Source: Pseudomonas shirazensis (GTDB lineage: Bacteria; Pseudomonadota; Gammaproteobacteria; Pseudomonadales; Pseudomonadaceae). From it: a stretch of DNA of 64,000 bases. The DNA is taken from assembly GCF_014268785.2 (NCBI RefSeq), contig NZ_JABWRD020000005.1, positions 84,006 to 148,005 of the forward strand. The letters run 5' to 3'. Below the pieces are notes generated by a model. It saw nothing but the letters and a program-made list of their open reading frames with translations. It did no database searches and was not told the origin of the DNA. The translations under genes were made by a program, and so were the position numbers. Positions 25,527 to 34,362 of this stretch are shown piece after piece. Every line of letters starts with the position of its first letter. The stretch's first letter is position 1.

Positions 25527-26429
25527 TTACAGGTCGCCGTAGCCCAGCGAACGCAGGGCGCGCTCATCATCGGACCAACCGCCTTTGACCTTGACCCAAA
25601 GGTTGAGCATGACCTTGGCGTCGAACAGCGTTTCCATGTCCTTGCGCGCATCGGAGCCGATGCGCTTGATACGCTCGCCTTTGTCACCAATGATGATCTT
25701 CTTCTGACCATCACGCTCAACCAGGATCAGGGCATGGATGTGCAGCACATGGCCTTGCTGCTTGAACTCTTCAATCTCGACAGTGATCTGGTACGGCAGC
25801 TCGGCACCCAGTTGGCGCATGATCTTCTCGCGGACCAGTTCGGCGGCGAGGAAGCGGCTGCTGCGGTCGGTGATCTGGTCTTCCGGGAAGAAGTGATCGT
25901 TCTCCGGCAGCTGCTTGGCGATCAGTGCTTCCAGCGCTTCGAGGTTGTGCCCCTGTTGGGCAGAGATCGGCACGACTTCGGCGTTCGGCAGTTGCTCCTG
26001 CAGCCATTTCAGGTGCGGGATCAATTCGGCCTTCTCGTCCATCCGGTCGGTCTTGTTGACCGCGATGATCAGCGGGCCGGTAACGTACTGGACACGCTCG
26101 AGCACCAGTTGGTCCTCGTCGGTCCAGCGGGTACGGTCAACCACGAAGATCACCACGTCGACGTCCTTGAGGGCGGCCGAAGCGGTGCGGTTCATGTAAC
26201 GGTTGAGCGCCTTGTCGTTGGCCTTGTGCATGCCTGGCGTATCGACGTAGATCGCCTGCACGTCACCCTCGGTCTTGATCCCGAGCATGTTGTGGCGGGT
26301 GGTCTGCGGCTTGCGCGAGGTGATCGCCAGCTTTTGCCCGAGGATATGGTTGAGCAAGGTCGACTTGCCAACGTTGGGGCGACCGACAATGGCTACGTAG
26401 CCGCAACGGGTTGGGTTGTTCTCAGTCAT
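25527..26429 (-). CDS. era: GTPase Era
   Basis: A 300-residue GTPase for 30S ribosomal subunit maturation. The GTP-binding motifs are GRPNVGKST (G1), DTPGMHK (G3) and NKTD (G4), and the C-terminal KH RNA-binding domain holds IIIGDKGERIKRIG. I chose ATG 26429 (GGAG eight bases upstream) because it gives the usual 300 residues; another ATG two codons earlier at 26435 is possible. The start overlaps the 3' end of rnc, so both 16S rRNA-processing genes are coupled. Confidence 0.96.
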   Translation of the reverse strand: MTENNPTRCGYVAIVGRPNVGKSTLLNHILGQKLAITSRKPQTTRHNMLGIKTEGDVQAIYVDTPGMHKANDKALNRYMNRTASAALKDVDVVIFVVDRTRWTDEDQLVLERVQYVTGPLIIAVNKTDRMDEKAELIPHLKWLQEQLPNAEVVPISAQQGHNLEALEALIAKQLPENDHFFPEDQITDRSSRFLAAELVREKIMRQLGAELPYQITVEIEEFKQQGHVLHIHALILVERDGQKKIIIGDKGERIKRIGSDARKDMETLFDAKVMLNLWVKVKGGWSDDERALRSLGYGDL

Positions 26430-27111
26430 TACCATTCTCCACGCCCAGGGCGATCAGTGCAGCGGCGGCGGCGACTTGCTCGGCAATACGCCGGCTTACG
26501 CCCTGGCCACGGCTCTTGTTGTTCAGCAGGACCACTTCGCATTCGACGAAGAAGGTCCGGCAATGAGGTTCGCCCTGGATATCGACCACTTCATAACGCG
26601 GCAAATCGCAACCACGCGACTGCAGAAATTCCTGCAGGCGGGTTTTCGGGTCTTTATTGGTGTCGACCAGTGTCAGGCTCTCGAACTCATCGGTCAGCCA
26701 GGCCAGAATGCGCTCGCGCGCGGTCTGCATGTCGGCATCCAGATAGATGGCGCCAATCAGCGCCTCGAGGGCATCGGCGAGGATCGATTCGCGGCGAAAA
26801 CCACCGCTTTTCAGCTCACCCGAACCCAGTCGGAGGAATTCGCCCAGGTCGAATCCACGCGCCAGCCGCGCCAGAGTTTCACCCTTGACCAGGCGTGCGC
26901 GCAGGCGCGACAGCTGGCCTTCGCGGGCCTGCGGGAAGCGCTCGAACAGCGCCTCCCCGGCGACGAAATTGAGGATGGCGTCGCCAAGAAACTCCAGGCG
27001 CTCGTTATTGCGCCCGGCATAACTGCGATGGGTCAGGGCCAGCAACATCTGATCCTGATCCTTGAAGGTATAGCCGAGCTTGCGCTCCAGGCGTGCAAGG
27101 GAAGCACTCAT
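26422..27111 (-). CDS. rnc: Ribonuclease III
   Basis: A 229-residue double-strand-specific endoribonuclease. The catalytic signature NERLEFLGDAILNF lies near residue 38, the second acidic residues lie in DALEALIGAIYLD, and the C-terminal double-stranded RNA-binding domain begins around KTRLQEFLQ. It processes rRNA precursors and structured mRNAs. It overlaps era by eight bases. A short open frame that ends at its ATG (TGA/ATG overlap) lies upstream. Confidence 0.96.
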   Translation of the reverse strand: MSASLARLERKLGYTFKDQDQMLLALTHRSYAGRNNERLEFLGDAILNFVAGEALFERFPQAREGQLSRLRARLVKGETLARLARGFDLGEFLRLGSGELKSGGFRRESILADALEALIGAIYLDADMQTARERILAWLTDEFESLTLVDTNKDPKTRLQEFLQSRGCDLPRYEVVDIQGEPHCRTFFVECEVVLLNNKSRGQGVSRRIAEQVAAAAALIALGVENGND

Positions 27112-27212
27112 GCGGCCACCCGTTTGTTGTTCAACGCGTTGTTCAAATCAACATCCTGAAAAGACGGTGTGGCTGTGAATCGCTGCCAGTTGGTAGCGCC
27201 CCCGTGTTTCAA
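27108..27212 (-). CDS. Possible small protein coupled to rnc (weak)
   Basis: From a TTG at 27212 an open frame of 34 codons reads through NWQRFTATPSFQDVDLNNAL and ends with TGA overlapping the rnc ATG (ATGA). Such overlap is common for real coupled genes. There is no clear ribosome binding site, and the frame is the continuation of lepB's frame after its stop, so chance is possible. Many pseudomonads have a DUF4845 gene at this place; the 176-bp gap here is too short for it and this peptide does not resemble it. Confidence 0.25.
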   Translation of the reverse strand: MKHGGATNWQRFTATPSFQDVDLNNALNNKRVAA

Positions 27213-27256
27213 GACGCTCTCGACCTTGAGTACACAGCCTATGTCAGAAAAGCATT

Positions 27257-27280
27257 CGGCGCTGTCTGCAGACAGCGCCG
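27257..27280. other. Perfect 24-bp palindrome after lepB
   Basis: The block is a perfect inverted repeat: CGGCGCTGTC (27257-27266), TGCA, GACAGCGCCG (27271-27280). It lies seven bases after the lepB stop on the minus strand. TTTT occurs eight bases further on, too far for a classical terminator. It probably attenuates transcription from lepB into rnc or is an RNase III target. Confidence 0.65.
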
Positions 27281-27287
27281 ATGGGTA

Positions 27288-28142
27288 TCAATGGATCAGG
27301 CCGACCCGCGACAGGTTGGGCAGGTGGCTGAGCTTGGGCTCTGGCCAGCTCATCCAGACTGCAAACGCCTTGCCGACGATATTGCGGTCCGGAACCATGC
27401 CATGCAGTTCCTTGGGAATATTTGGATCATCCCAGAAACGGCTGTCGTTGGAGTTGTCGCGGTTGTCGCCCATCATGAAGTAATGGCCGGCGGGTACCGT
27501 CCATTGCTGGTCAGGCGGCATGCGGTAGCGGCTCATTTCCTTGCGGATCATGTGCTCGGCCGCGCCCAATTGCTCCTTGTACAGCTCAGCGCTGCCCAAG
27601 GTGCCTGGCTCGGTACCGACCAACTGCTCGGCAACCTGCTTGCCATTGACGAACAAGCGCTTGTCGCTGGTGTAGCCGATCTGGTCGCCCGGCAGGCCAA
27701 CCACACGCTTGATGTAGTTGACGTTGGGGTCGCTCGGATAGCGGAACACCATCACGTCGCCCCGCTGCGGCTGGCCGATCTCGATGACCTTCTTGTCGAT
27801 CACCGGCAGGCGAATGCCGTAGGAGAACTTGTTCACCAGGATGAAGTCGCCCACTTCCAGCGTCGGTTTCATCGACCCGGAAGGAATCTGGAACGGCTCT
27901 ACCAGGAACGACCGCAGCACCAGCACGATGAACAGCACAGGGAAGAACGACTTGCCGTACTCAACCAGCAACGGCTCCTTGTTCAGCTTCTCGACCACGG
28001 CCATTTCTGGCTGGCTGACGCTGCCCTGATAGGTGGCAATCGCCGCCCGCCGGCGCGGAGCCAGGAACAGCAGATCGATCAGAGCCAACAAGCCACAGAC
28101 GGCAACGGCGATGACGAGCAACAGCGGGAAATTTAGCGACAT
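27288..28142 (-). CDS. lepB: Signal peptidase I
   Basis: A 284-residue inner-membrane protease that removes signal peptides of exported proteins. Two N-terminal membrane segments (about residues 5-27 and 65-80) are followed by the catalytic Ser90 (PSGSMKPTL) and Lys145 (YIKRVVGLPGD), at the same positions as in E. coli LepB. The C-terminal GDNRDNSNDSRFW box is intact. It lies five bases downstream of lepA and is co-transcribed with it. Confidence 0.97.
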   Translation of the reverse strand: MSLNFPLLLVIAVAVCGLLALIDLLFLAPRRRAAIATYQGSVSQPEMAVVEKLNKEPLLVEYGKSFFPVLFIVLVLRSFLVEPFQIPSGSMKPTLEVGDFILVNKFSYGIRLPVIDKKVIEIGQPQRGDVMVFRYPSDPNVNYIKRVVGLPGDQIGYTSDKRLFVNGKQVAEQLVGTEPGTLGSAELYKEQLGAAEHMIRKEMSRYRMPPDQQWTVPAGHYFMMGDNRDNSNDSRFWDDPNIPKELHGMVPDRNIVGKAFAVWMSWPEPKLSHLPNLSRVGLIH

Positions 28143-28147
28143 AGGAC

Positions 28148-29947
28148 CTAGCTATCCAACCTGAGCACGGCGAGGAAGGCTTCTTGTGGAATTTCCACGT
28201 TACCGACCTGTTTCATGCGTTTCTTACCGGCTTTCTGCTTTTCGAGCAGTTTGCGTTTACGGCTGACGTCGCCGCCATAACACTTGGCCAGTACGTTCTT
28301 TCTGAGCGCCTTGACAGTGGTCCGGGCGACGATCTGCCCGCCGATGGCGGCCTGGATCGCGACGTCGAACATCTGCCGAGGAATCAGTTCTTTCATTTTC
28401 TCGGTCAGCGCGCGCCCTTTGTAGTGGGCGTTGTCGCGGTGCACGATCAGCGCCAGCGCATCAACCTTGTCGCCGTTGATCAACACGTCCAGCTTGACCA
28501 GGTTGGCCGACTGGTAACGATCGAAATGGTAGTCCAGCGACGCGTAACCGCGGCTGGTCGACTTCAAACGGTCGAAGAAGTCCAGTACCACCTCATTCAT
28601 TGGCAAATCGTAGCTCACCTGCACCTGAGTACCTAGGAACTGCATGTCACGCTGCACACCGCGCTTCTCGATGCACAGCGTAATGACGTTACCCAGGTGT
28701 TCTTGCGGCACCAGGATATTGGCGCGCACGATTGGCTCACGGAAGTCTTCGACTGCTGATACATCCGGCAGTTTCGACGGGTTGTCGACGTGAATGGTTT
28801 CACCGGTCTTGAGCTTGATCTCGAAGATCACGCTCGGCGCCGTGGTGATCAGGTCCAGGTCATATTCGCGCTCGAGGCGCTCCTGGATGATCTCCATGTG
28901 CAACATGCCGAGGAAGCCGCAACGGAAGCCAAAGCCCAGTGCATCCGAGCTTTCAGGCGCGTACTGCAGCGACGAGTCGTTCAGCGTCAGCTTCTGCAGC
29001 GCATCGCGGAAGTCTTCGAAGTCATCTGAAGACACGGGGAACAGGCCAGCGTAGACCTGTGGCTGAATACGTTTGAAGCCTGGCAGCACTTCCACCTCGG
29101 GGGTGGAGCTCAAGGTCAGGGTGTCGCCGACCGGCGCGCCGAGAATTTCCTTGATGCTGGCAATGATGAAGCCCACTTCGCCGGCCTTGAGATCGGCAGT
29201 CTGAGTGTGCTTTGGCGTGAACACGCCGACGCTGTCGACCAGATGGACCTTGCCGGTCGACTTGACCAGGATCTTGTCGCCCTTTTTCACGCGGCCGTGG
29301 CGCACGCGAACCAGGGACACGACGCCCAGGTAGTTGTCGAACCAGGAGTCGATGATCAGCGCTTGCAGCGGTGCATCGATGTCACCGGTTGGCGCCGGGA
29401 TCTGCTGCACAAGGCGCTCAAGCACCTCGTCCACGCCCATGCCGCTCTTGGCGCTGCAGGCTACGGCGTCGGCCGCGTCGATACCGATGATCTTCTCGAT
29501 TTCGTCCTTGACGCGGTCCGGATCGGCCTGGGGCAGGTCCATCTTGTTCAGTACCGGCATGACCTCAAGGCCCTGCTCGATAGCGGTGTAGCAGTTGGCC
29601 ACGGACTGGGCTTCGACGCCCTGGCCAGCATCGACCACCAACAACGCGCCTTCACAGGCGGCCAGCGACCGGCTGACTTCATAGGTGAAGTCTACGTGGC
29701 CGGGAGTGTCGATGAAGTTCAGCTGGTAGGTCTTGCCGTCCTGCGCCTTGTAATGCAGCGTGACGCTATGGGCTTTGATGGTGATGCCGCGCTCGCGCTC
29801 CAGATCCATCGAATCGAGCACCTGGGCTTCCATTTCGCGCGCCGAGAGGCCACCGCACATCTGAATGAAACGGTCGGCCAGCGTCGACTTGCCGTGGTCG
29901 ATGTGGGCGATGATGGAGAAATTGCGGATATGACTCAAATCACTCAC
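28148..29947 (-). CDS. lepA: Translation elongation factor 4 (LepA)
   Basis: A 599-residue translational GTPase. It shows AHIDHGKSTLADR (G1), RERGITIK (G2), DTPGHVDF (G3) and NKMDLP (G4), EF-G-like domains III and V, and the LepA-specific C-terminus ending GNVEIPQEAFLAVLRL. The factor binds ribosomes and affects translation initiation and elongation under stress. The start is GTG at 29947. It is the first gene of the lepA-lepB series, 208 bases after mucD. Confidence 0.97.
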   Translation of the reverse strand: MSDLSHIRNFSIIAHIDHGKSTLADRFIQMCGGLSAREMEAQVLDSMDLERERGITIKAHSVTLHYKAQDGKTYQLNFIDTPGHVDFTYEVSRSLAACEGALLVVDAGQGVEAQSVANCYTAIEQGLEVMPVLNKMDLPQADPDRVKDEIEKIIGIDAADAVACSAKSGMGVDEVLERLVQQIPAPTGDIDAPLQALIIDSWFDNYLGVVSLVRVRHGRVKKGDKILVKSTGKVHLVDSVGVFTPKHTQTADLKAGEVGFIIASIKEILGAPVGDTLTLSSTPEVEVLPGFKRIQPQVYAGLFPVSSDDFEDFRDALQKLTLNDSSLQYAPESSDALGFGFRCGFLGMLHMEIIQERLEREYDLDLITTAPSVIFEIKLKTGETIHVDNPSKLPDVSAVEDFREPIVRANILVPQEHLGNVITLCIEKRGVQRDMQFLGTQVQVSYDLPMNEVVLDFFDRLKSTSRGYASLDYHFDRYQSANLVKLDVLINGDKVDALALIVHRDNAHYKGRALTEKMKELIPRQMFDVAIQAAIGGQIVARTTVKALRKNVLAKCYGGDVSRKRKLLEKQKAGKKRMKQVGNVEIPQEAFLAVLRLDS

Positions 29948-30094
29948 GGGTCACTACTCGAAATGGCTGCGAGCCGGACGCCCGCCGAAAAATAGCCGGG
30001 AATTGTACCTTAAGCCGCAGCCTTGTGGGAGATTCCTGATCGGCTGCAATCCCGCGTGGCTTGGCAGGCCGCCATGAAATTTTCATCCGTTTAC

Positions 30095-30119
30095 AAAAAA
30101 GGGCAGCCGAAGCTGCCCT
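30095..30119 (-). terminator. Rho-independent terminator of the algU-mucD operon
   Basis: On the minus strand GGGCAGC, loop TTCG and GCTGCCC (30101-30118) are followed by six T (30095-30100). It starts about 20 bases after the mucD stop and separates the stress operon from lepA. Confidence 0.92.
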
Positions 30120-30139
30120 GTATTGCGCTGCCGCTATGC

Positions 30140-31573
30140 TTATTCAGCCAGTTTGAAGGTGATGAAGCTGGCGCGCCCTTGGCGCAGCACCCGCATCGAC
30201 ACCGAGCGATTCTTCGGCAGGTCCTTGGCAATCTCGGTGAACTCTTTGGCCGAGCCAATGGCCTGGTTGTTGAGGTGGCTGATGACGTCACCCGGACGCA
30301 GACCGATCAACGCCGCCGGACCATCCAGCACTTCCTTGATGACCACGCCACCCTTGAGTTCGAGGGCTTTTTTCTGCTCGGCGGTCAGGTCCGAAACCGC
30401 TACACCGAGGCGGTTGCTGCTGCGCTCGGCACTGCCCTGGCCAGCTGTGGTGATACCGGCATCTTCATCAGGCAAAGCGCCGACAGTAACGTCGAGGTTC
30501 TGCCGCTTGCCGTTGCGGATGATCTCAAGCTTGGCCTTGGCGCCATCCTTGAGGCTGCCGACCAGGTGCGGCAGGTCGGCTGACATGATGATCGGCTGGC
30601 CATTCATGCTGAGGATGACATCACCGACCTGCAAACCGCCTTTGGCCGCTGGACCGTCTTCCAGCACCTGAGCTACCAGGGCGCCGGCAGGCTTGTCCAG
30701 ACCGAACGACTCGGCCAGGTCCTTGTTGACCTCCTGGATTACCACACCCAACCAACCGCGATTGACCTTGCCGTCTTTCTTGAGCTGATTGGAGACATCC
30801 AGGGCCACGTCGATCGGGATCGCGAACGACAGGCCCATGAAGCCGCCGGAGCGGGTGAATATCTGCGAGTTGATGCCGACCACTTCGCCTTTCATGTTGA
30901 ACAGCGGGCCGCCGGAGTTACCCGGGTTGATTGCCACGTCGGTCTGGATGAACGGAACGTAGGTGTCGTTGGGCAGGGTCCGGCCTTTGGCGCTGACGAT
31001 GCCTTTGGTTACCGAGTGATCAAAGCCGAACGGCGAGCCGATAGCCAGTACCCATTCGCCGACTTTGAGCTTCTCCGAATCGCCCAGCTTGACGATCGGC
31101 AGATCCTTGCCTTCAACCTTGAGCAAAGCGACGTCGGTGCGCGGGTCGGTGCCGACCAGCTTGGCCTGCAGTTCGCTGCGGTCGGACAGGCGCACGATGA
31201 TCTCGTCAGCGTCGGCGACCACATGGTTGTTGGTCAGCACATAACCATCGCTGGAAATGATGAAGCCCGAACCCAGCGATTGCGCTTCACGCTGGCGATC
31301 GCCGCGCGGCGAACGCGGCTGCTGCGGCATGTTGCGCTCGAAGAATTCACGGAACATCGGCGGCAGGCCTTCCAGATCAGGCATCTGCCCGGCAGCAATG
31401 CGCCGATCAGGCAGCTTCTGCTTGGTACTGATGTTCACCACTGCCGGCGAAGCCTGCTCGACCAGCGTGGTGAAGTCCGGCAGCGCTTCTTCAGCCTGGG
31501 CCGTCAGCACCTGGCCGAGCATCAGCACGGCGGCGAACATGGAGAGATAGGGTTTCAAGCGTGGTATTGACAT
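30140..31573 (-). CDS. mucD: Periplasmic DegP-like serine protease MucD
   Basis: A 477-residue protein with a signal peptide (cleavage after AQAE region near residue 28). The trypsin-like domain has His117 (NNHVV), Asp147 (TDVALL) and Ser220 (NPGNSGG), followed by two PDZ domains. Such DegP/DegQ proteases degrade misfolded envelope proteins and restrain the AlgU response. The ATG at 31573 has GGGAG upstream; a longer frame to 31642 lacks a signal-like start. It is the last gene of algU-mucA-mucB-mucD; mucC, found in P. aeruginosa between mucB and mucD, is absent (169-bp gap). Confidence 0.95.
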   Translation of the reverse strand: MSIPRLKPYLSMFAAVLMLGQVLTAQAEEALPDFTTLVEQASPAVVNISTKQKLPDRRIAAGQMPDLEGLPPMFREFFERNMPQQPRSPRGDRQREAQSLGSGFIISSDGYVLTNNHVVADADEIIVRLSDRSELQAKLVGTDPRTDVALLKVEGKDLPIVKLGDSEKLKVGEWVLAIGSPFGFDHSVTKGIVSAKGRTLPNDTYVPFIQTDVAINPGNSGGPLFNMKGEVVGINSQIFTRSGGFMGLSFAIPIDVALDVSNQLKKDGKVNRGWLGVVIQEVNKDLAESFGLDKPAGALVAQVLEDGPAAKGGLQVGDVILSMNGQPIIMSADLPHLVGSLKDGAKAKLEIIRNGKRQNLDVTVGALPDEDAGITTAGQGSAERSSNRLGVAVSDLTAEQKKALELKGGVVIKEVLDGPAALIGLRPGDVISHLNNQAIGSAKEFTEIAKDLPKNRSVSMRVLRQGRASFITFKLAE

Positions 31574-31742
31574 ACGGCTCCCGTCACAACGAGCGTAAAT
31601 TGCATTAAGACCCCTGCAAATGCAGGAAAGGCCAGACCCCAAGGACTCTGACCTATAGAAAATTTACGAAGGGATTGCAAATGACATTGCGTTAATTTCA
31701 TTTCAGCCGATTACGTGAAGGGCTGCAAACGCAGGCGCGCTG

Positions 31743-32708
31743 TTACTGGCTGGCCTGGGCATCCTGAGCACGCATTGACAATGCAACGCGCTCGGCAGTA
31801 CCCAACGGGATCTCGCCAACCACCGTGACGATGACCTTGCCCTTGGGAGTATTGAGGTAGCGCGAGACAGCCACGGTCGGGCCGAGCTGCACGCGGGTAT
31901 CGTTACCTGAATCATCCTTGACCGGCTCCAGAAATACCGAAAAACGAGTCAGCCCGTCGTCATACATCAGACTGCTGACCGTGGTCTTGCGCAAAACATC
32001 ACTGCGTACCGAGCTGTTGACCAACTCGAAACCGGGCGGCAACCAATCGGAGCGCCAACCGCCTACTGCCGGCAACGGCGAAGCTGCAACTGCATGCTCT
32101 ACAGGCTTGCACGCATCACTTGGGCGCATCGCTTGCTCGGTTGGCAGTGTAGTGTCCAGGCGGGTCATCTGGAAACGCTCCAGCAACTGACCCTTGTCGT
32201 TGAGCATCAACGAGCGCAGGGGCAATGCGGTCTGGCGGTCCAGATGCAATTCGAAGGCGTAGCGATGCTGGTCACGGGGGGTCAGGGTGATAATCACCGC
32301 ATCGCGCCCGGCAACCCGCGACTTGCCGGCAACGCTCAAGTCGTACCAGCTCATCAGCTTGAGGGGGTCCAGCACCCGCGGGGCAGTGCTGGGCGGCGTC
32401 GAAACGCCACTCACCAGATCGCCACTGACGCACTGCACCTGACCGTCCACGCGGACGATCTCCTGAGCCGTACCATCGAGCTGCAACAGCCGCTCGCTGA
32501 CCGATCCATTGGCAACGCGGTGCCAGATGTCATGGGAAGAGAAGCTGCCGTTGCGTTCGTAAACGAACGAACCCTGGTAGCTCTGGGATTGCTCAGCTCG
32601 TGCCAGCTTGTTCAGCCACTCATTCGCCTGAGGCGAAGAGTTGGCTGCCAACGCTGGCACCATCATGCAACTGCCTACCAGCAGTGACAGAAGAGGTAGC
32701 GCGCGCAT
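31743..32708 (-). CDS. mucB: Sigma-E regulatory protein MucB/RseB
   Basis: A 321-residue periplasmic protein with a signal peptide (cleavage near ALAANSS). The two-domain RseB fold is recognised from YQGSFVYERNG and LLQLDGTAQEIVR in the lipid-binding N-terminal domain, and WRSDWLPPGFELV with TRFSVFLEPV in the C-terminal domain. It binds the periplasmic part of MucA and protects it from AlgW cleavage until envelope stress is sensed. It is 12 bases downstream of mucA. Confidence 0.93.
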   Translation of the reverse strand: MRALPLLSLLVGSCMMVPALAANSSPQANEWLNKLARAEQSQSYQGSFVYERNGSFSSHDIWHRVANGSVSERLLQLDGTAQEIVRVDGQVQCVSGDLVSGVSTPPSTAPRVLDPLKLMSWYDLSVAGKSRVAGRDAVIITLTPRDQHRYAFELHLDRQTALPLRSLMLNDKGQLLERFQMTRLDTTLPTEQAMRPSDACKPVEHAVAASPLPAVGGWRSDWLPPGFELVNSSVRSDVLRKTTVSSLMYDDGLTRFSVFLEPVKDDSGNDTRVQLGPTVAVSRYLNTPKGKVIVTVVGEIPLGTAERVALSMRAQDAQASQ

Positions 32709-32720
32709 GATGCTCCTTAA

Positions 32721-33311
32721 CTAGCGGTTTTCCAGGCTAGCGGCGCGGGCGTATGGCAGTGCTGTTTCAGTGCCCTTGAGCGCTGATTCCTGAGCGTGCT
32801 GCTTCAAGTAGCCCGGCAGACGCTTGTCCCAGCCTTCCTGGCTCTGCAAGACACCATTGGCCATCGGCCCGGTGGCCTGCTCGCTGCTCTCGCTGTAGCC
32901 AGCCAGAACTGCCGGACCTTGCGTTTGCGGCATGGTCAGACCTTGCTGGGCAGGCTGTTGCGCAGCCAATTCGCTACCGGTGATCTCGTCCTGGTTATAC
33001 AGACGCACGCCGGCCAGTACTGCAACGGTTACCGAGGCAGCTACGGCCAGACGACCGATACTACGCCAAGGGCCTTGCTTGACCTTGGCTGGCACAACTT
33101 CATCGGCCAATGCAGCAGAAACCGCCGCAGCGATGTCCAGCTTGGGCAGCAGCAGTTCCTTGTGCATGGCTGCACGGGCAACCTGGTAACGCGACCAGGT
33201 AGCACGGGTGTCGGCGTCATCAGTGGCGCTCAAAACACGACGCAGCTCCAATTCATCCGCTTCGTTGTCCATTACGGCGGACAGCGATTCCTGCAAAGCT
33301 TCACGACTCAT
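32721..33311 (-). CDS. mucA: Anti-sigma factor MucA
   Basis: A 196-residue single-pass inner-membrane protein. The N-terminal cytoplasmic part (SREALQESLSAVMDNEADELELRRVL) binds AlgU. One membrane segment lies at about residues 88-106, and the periplasmic tail is the target of MucB and AlgW. No truncation of the mucA22 type is seen, so the strain should not be mucoid by this route. ATG 33311 is preferred over a longer frame to 33446 that runs back into algU. Confidence 0.94.
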   Translation of the reverse strand: MSREALQESLSAVMDNEADELELRRVLSATDDADTRATWSRYQVARAAMHKELLLPKLDIAAAVSAALADEVVPAKVKQGPWRSIGRLAVAASVTVAVLAGVRLYNQDEITGSELAAQQPAQQGLTMPQTQGPAVLAGYSESSEQATGPMANGVLQSQEGWDKRLPGYLKQHAQESALKGTETALPYARAASLENR

Positions 33312-33342
33312 GGCGGTTCCTCTCTTGGCTGTAGCCGCTGTC

Positions 33343-33924
33343 TCAGGATTCCTGCAGCAACGGCTGCAAGGCTTTATCAATGGCCTCCCGAGCGCGGAAA
33401 ATCCTTGAGCGCACGGTCCCCACCGGACATTGCATGACGCTCGCAATGTCCTCGTAACTCAGACCATCAAATTCGCGCAAAGTTAGTGCCGTGCGCAGAT
33501 CTTCTGGCAGTTGCTGGATGGTCCGATGGACGGTACCTTCGATCTCATCCCGCAACAACGAGCGTTCTGGGGACTCGAGATCCTTGAGACCATGATCGCC
33601 GTCATAGAACTCCGCATCCTCGGAGCTCACATCACTGTCGGGTGGCCTTCTACCGCGGGACACCAGATAGTTTTTCGCCGTGTTGATGGCGATGCGGTAC
33701 AGCCAGGTATAAAACGCGCTGTCACCGCGGAAATTGCCTAGCGCCCGGTAGGCCTTGATGAAGGCTTCCTGCGCCACATCCTGGGCTTCATGGGTGTCGT
33801 GTACAAAGCGCACGATCAACCCGAGAATCTTGTGCTGATACTTCAGCACCAACAGATCGAACGCTCGCCTGTCGCCGCGCTGCACGCGCTCGACAAGCTG
33901 CTGATCCTCTTCCTGGGTTAGCAT
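33343..33924 (-). CDS. algU: ECF sigma factor AlgU (RpoE, sigma-22)
   Basis: A 193-residue extracytoplasmic-function sigma factor. Region 2 contains FDLLVLKYQHKILGLI, DTHEAQDVAQEAFIKAYR and the FYTWLYRIAINTAKN promoter-melting segment; region 4 contains LREFDGLSYEDIASVMQCPVGTVRSRI. It directs the envelope-stress regulon and, in many pseudomonads, exopolysaccharide genes. Two candidate AlgU-type promoters lie upstream on the minus strand, fitting autoregulation. It leads algU-mucA-mucB-mucD. Confidence 0.97.
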   Translation of the reverse strand: MLTQEEDQQLVERVQRGDRRAFDLLVLKYQHKILGLIVRFVHDTHEAQDVAQEAFIKAYRALGNFRGDSAFYTWLYRIAINTAKNYLVSRGRRPPDSDVSSEDAEFYDGDHGLKDLESPERSLLRDEIEGTVHRTIQQLPEDLRTALTLREFDGLSYEDIASVMQCPVGTVRSRIFRAREAIDKALQPLLQES

Positions 33925-33982
33925 GAATACTCCTCAGTGAACTTGAAGGAGCATTGCAACAGCCACCGTTCAGGCTTGCAAA

Positions 33983-34010
33983 CATAGACTCGGGCTTTGC
34001 GCAAAAGTTC
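33983..34010 (-). promoter_or_regulatory. AlgU-dependent promoter of algU (proximal)
   Basis: On the minus strand GAACTT (34005-34010), a 16-base spacer and TCTATG (33983-33988) match the AlgU/sigma-E pattern GAACTT-N16-17-TCTGA closely. It lies about 60 bases upstream of the algU start, where P. aeruginosa has its autoregulated P1. Confidence 0.75.
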
Positions 34011-34178
34011 TCCCCTCCAAGCAAGTTTCCTGCGGCCTCTGGTCGGCTCGCACGAAAAAGACGCAGTACGGTCACGGCCGGCCGCGTCATTGATCTGGTC
34101 TTGATTTACGCAGGTATCAGCCCATTTCGAGCTACTGCCCTGCGTCGCCTTGGCATTCGTGGCGTATGGGCAGCCTTC

Positions 34179-34207
34179 ATAGGATTTCCAGCCAGACTGG
34201 AAAGTTC
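34179..34207 (-). promoter_or_regulatory. Second candidate sigma-E-type promoter of algU (distal)
   Basis: On the minus strand GGAACTT (-35, GAACTT at 34202-34207) and TCCTAT (34179-34184) are 17 bases apart. The -35 is perfect; the -10 is weaker. It would give a transcript starting about 250 bases before algU. P. aeruginosa algU also has several promoters. Confidence 0.5.
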
Positions 34208-34362
34208 CCGGAAGATCGCCGTTGCGTGACAAGCGCCATTGGAAATCAGGCACCCGGGGCTGCTATAAAGGCATCCCGGCAACGTTTTCACGATAGTTTC
34301 ACAATGCCATCTGCGCATCGCTATTGTGCCGTTCCCCTCCCCTAGATTACTAGTGCCCCGAC

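Larger units (their letters stand above)
33925..34362. other. 438-bp divergent control region between algU and nadB
   Basis: The region holds two candidate sigma-E-type promoters reading toward algU (listed separately). It has no convincing gene. The nadB promoter should lie in its right part, near the AT-richer stretch around 34290-34330, but I cannot place its elements with confidence. Confidence 0.5.

Noticed and set aside
24837..26888. 683-codon plus-strand open frame over recO, era and rnc
   Set aside because: It covers three clear minus-strand genes and has no recognisable domain.
31574..31742. Possible mucC remnant between mucB and mucD
   Set aside because: The gap is 169 bp and I see no MucC/RseC-like peptide in either strand; absence is likely ancestral in this group.
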